In this document: piece by piece, positions 5,312-5,461 of the stretch
Numbering within the stretch: position 1 is the first letter of the stretch
How the letters are laid out: every line of letters starts with the position of its first letter
Assembly: GCA_002452635.1 (NCBI GenBank)
Contig: DKEU01000217.1
Location: forward strand, 17,574-23,034
Direction of reading: 5' to 3'
Length of the DNA stretch: 5,461 bases
Source: Desulfovibrionaceae bacterium UBA6814
GTDB lineage: Bacteria > Desulfobacterota > Desulfovibrionia > Desulfovibrionales > Desulfovibrionaceae
Position numbers and translations under genes: made by a program
Notes under the pieces: generated by a model
Databases searched by the model: none
Seen by the model: only the letters and a program-made list of their open reading frames with translations
What the model was told of the DNA's origin: nothing

Positions 5312-5461
5312 TCAGCGCAGGATGCGCCGGAGAAACTGTTTGGTCCGTTCGTGCTGCGGGCGTTCGAAAAACGACTCCGCATCCCCGTGCTCCACCAGGC
5401 ATCCCTGGTCCATGAAGAGGATCTCGTCGGCCACCTCCCGGGCAAAGCCCATCTCGTGGGT
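5312..5461 (-). CDS. Polar amino acid ABC transporter ATP-binding protein, C-terminal fragment
   Basis: The last 49 residues of a GlnQ/HisP/AapP-type ATPase are visible; the 5' part lies beyond base 5461. This subunit powers uptake of polar amino acids through an inner-membrane permease with a periplasmic binding protein. The fragment opens with THEMGFAREVAD, containing the H-loop (switch) histidine at residue 2 of the fragment. It continues ILFMDQG...LVEHG, then the family's usual ending FFERPQHERTKQFLRRIL before TGA at 5314-5312. The Walker A, Q-loop, signature and Walker B motifs would be upstream and cannot be checked. The substrate cannot be told from this piece; the subfamily call rests on the THEMGFAREVAD and PQHERT blocks. 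The metallo-hydrolase follows after 30 bp. Confidence 0.93.
   Translation of the reverse strand, partial: THEMGFAREVADEILFMDQGCLVEHGDAESFFERPQHERTKQFLRRILR

Noticed and set aside
1..5461. CRISPR array, tRNA, rRNA, riboswitch or phage/insertion-sequence genes
   Set aside because: No regularly spaced direct repeats, cloverleaf with tRNA consensus, known riboswitch core or transposase/integrase motifs were seen on either strand.

Overview
The window is about two thirds G+C with strongly G/C-biased third codon positions. It looks like chromosomal DNA of a bacterium that makes Asn-tRNA and/or Gln-tRNA through GatCAB. Base composition, the protein sequences and a familiar-looking intergenic repeat suggest a deltaproteobacterium near Desulfovibrio (Desulfovibrionales). 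That placement is inference: there is no rRNA or marker gene to prove it.

Layout, left to right. (1) Plus strand: the 3' part of gatB (enters at base 1, ends 629) is followed after 3 bp by a small membrane protein of the SxtJ family (633-1046). A 49-residue single-pass membrane protein of the DUF5989 (SxtK-like) type follows at 1063-1212; it is clear by eye and has a strong ribosome binding site. (2) A 174-bp imperfectly palindromic element (1213-1386) starts on the base after that stop codon. It has roughly 22-nt inverted ends and two internal hairpins. (3) Plus strand: a 621-residue NodU/CmcH-type O-carbamoyltransferase (1407-3272, GTG start), then mtnA, methylthioribose-1-phosphate isomerase (3285-4325), 12 bp later. 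(4) A 119-bp convergent gap with weak hairpins only. (5) Minus strand: a metallo-beta-lactamase-fold protein of the dihydropterin/RFA-P synthase-like group (4445-5281). Upstream of it is the 3' end of a polar amino acid ABC transporter ATPase (5312-5461, running out of the window).

The most interesting content is the trio SxtJ-like / DUF5989 / carbamoyltransferase. It matches the sxtI-sxtJ-sxtK grouping of the saxitoxin cluster, but here it lies in an otherwise ordinary neighbourhood between gatB and mtnA, with no toxin or polyketide genes in view. I infer that the two small membrane proteins place or assist the carbamoyltransferase at the inner membrane, and that its acceptor is unknown. All five plus-strand genes lie in one direction with short gaps. 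The only sizeable break is the palindromic element, which could either sit silently in the transcript or separate expression of the membrane partners from the enzyme.
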